This document shows positions 25,486 to 26,182 of a stretch of DNA of 26,182 bases, piece after piece; position 1 is the first letter of the stretch, and each line of letters starts with the position of its first letter. The translations under genes and the position numbers were made by a program. This DNA is from a virus. Under the pieces are notes generated by a model. The model made no database searches, was not told the origin of the DNA, and saw only the letters and a program-made list of their open reading frames with translations. The stretch is from the IMG/VR virus record IMGVR_UViG_3300020394_001438, positions 1 to 26,182 of that record. One strand, written 5' to 3'.

Positions 25486-26182
25486 GGAAGTCACGGTCGG
25501 GTACCGCTACTACTTCGGCATCCACATGGGGATCGGCCGGGGGCCGGTCGACGAGCTGGTCGAGATCCGCGTCGGCGATCGCCGGGCCTGGAGCGGCTCC
25601 GTCACGAGCAACACCCGCATCAACATCAACAAAGGCTACCTCTTCGGCGGTGACGAAGCAGAGGGCGGCATTGTCGGTGGCCTGGACGTCCTAATGGGTG
25701 AGCCCGACCAGGGCGTGCTGACGCGCCTGAAGAACATGCTGGGTGGCCTGGTGCCGGCGTTCAGAGGCATGTTTACCCTCTTCTTCGACGGCCAGATCGG
25801 GGCCATGAACCCGTATCCGAAGCCGTGGAAAATCCGGTACCGCCGGCACACCAAAGGCTGGGACGGCGCGTGCTGGTATCCGGAGAAGGTCAAGATCGAG
25901 CTGGCCGATGGCCAGATCCACGCGATGAACCCGGCCCACATGCTCGTGGCCTGCCAGACAGACCGCCGCTGGGGCCGGGGCCTCAGCGACAACCGCATCG
26001 ACTACCAGTCATACACCGAGGCCGCGGATCGGCTGTACAGCGAGGGCTTCGGCCTCTGCCTGCTGTGGACGCGGAAAGAGTCCGTGAACGCGTTCATGCA
26101 GACGATCATCGATCACATCGGCGGCGCCCAGTTCATCAGCCGGCGCACCGGCTTGATGACGCTGCGGCTGATCCGCGACGAC
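25472..26182 (+). CDS. J-like central tail tip protein (partial, runs off right edge)
   Basis: The ATG at 25472 has GGGAGG 6-7 bases upstream. 237 codons are visible with no stop. The protein is MGGSKEVTVGYRYYFGIHMG, then GPVDELVEIRVGDRRAWSG, ININKGYLFGGDEAEGGIVG and LMGEPDQGV; this VTVGYRYYxGxHxxxCxGPVDxL-type opening is typical of the large tip/hub proteins that follow the DUF2163 gene in D3112-type phages. They complete the baseplate, bind the receptor or hold fibres, and are usually over 1,000 residues, so most lies outside the window. Cys141, Cys163 and Cys191 approximately are scattered, with no obvious cluster. Confidence 0.85.
   Translation, partial: MGGSKEVTVGYRYYFGIHMGIGRGPVDELVEIRVGDRRAWSGSVTSNTRININKGYLFGGDEAEGGIVGGLDVLMGEPDQGVLTRLKNMLGGLVPAFRGMFTLFFDGQIGAMNPYPKPWKIRYRRHTKGWDGACWYPEKVKIELADGQIHAMNPAHMLVACQTDRRWGRGLSDNRIDYQSYTEAADRLYSEGFGLCLLWTRKESVNAFMQTIIDHIGGAQFISRRTGLMTLRLIRDD

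Noticed and set aside
1-26182. tRNA genes, rRNA genes, tyrosine integrase, attachment sites or Mu-type ends
   Set aside because: Nothing resembling them was seen when reading both strands; the genome ends of a transposable phage would lie outside the window.

Overview
The window is part of a Mu-like (transposable) temperate phage genome or prophage with a long non-contractile tail, of the type known from Pseudomonas phages B3 and D3112. Most coding DNA is very GC-rich with strong G/C bias at third codon positions, and virion proteins match Mu-type head families and D3112/B3-type siphovirus tail families. The host is therefore most likely a high-GC proteobacterium, probably a gammaproteobacterium; the genus cannot be read from the sequence. 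No transposase, Mu-type end, integrase, tail fibre or host flank is present, so the element is cut at both edges.

Layout. Positions 1-2.5 kb hold a leftward early region: a Ner-like HTH regulator, a 161-aa putative DNA-binding protein, an 84-aa unknown, an IclR-type winged-helix protein and a DUF3102-like protein running off the left edge. One rightward gene (1953-2273) is embedded in it. At 2.5-2.6 kb is the lysis-lysogeny switch: a strong leftward promoter with an operator between its -35 and -10, divergent from an XRE-family repressor. From 3.0 to 4.1 kb comes a small accessory cassette: a 65-aa protein sharing a motif with the repressor tail, a zinc-ribbon membrane protein, a BamE-like lipoprotein and a tiny lipoprotein.

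From 4.2 kb rightward everything is late. Lysis: holin, SLT-type muralytic enzyme, Rz and overlapping Rz1. Then DUF2730-like and wHTH proteins, small and large terminase, portal, an F-type head protein with a C-terminal nuclease-like domain, and virion morphogenesis protein G. Head: protease I with an in-frame internal scaffold start, a decoration protein and the major capsid protein. Head-tail connection: gp35-, gp36- and gp37-like proteins and a small paralogue of gp35's N terminus. Tail: tube protein, assembly chaperones with a -1 frameshift, tape measure, two paralogous structural proteins, a distal-tail-like protein, a DUF2163/BR0599 hub with four paired cysteines, two small tip proteins and the start of the J-like tip protein.

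The most notable unexplained signal is a nearly invariant 21-bp element containing TTTTG-N8-CAAAA. It occurs exactly three times, in front of the lysis, head and tail modules, which is the layout of the C-activated late promoters Plys, PI and PP of phage Mu. It is proposed to be the late-promoter activator site of this phage.
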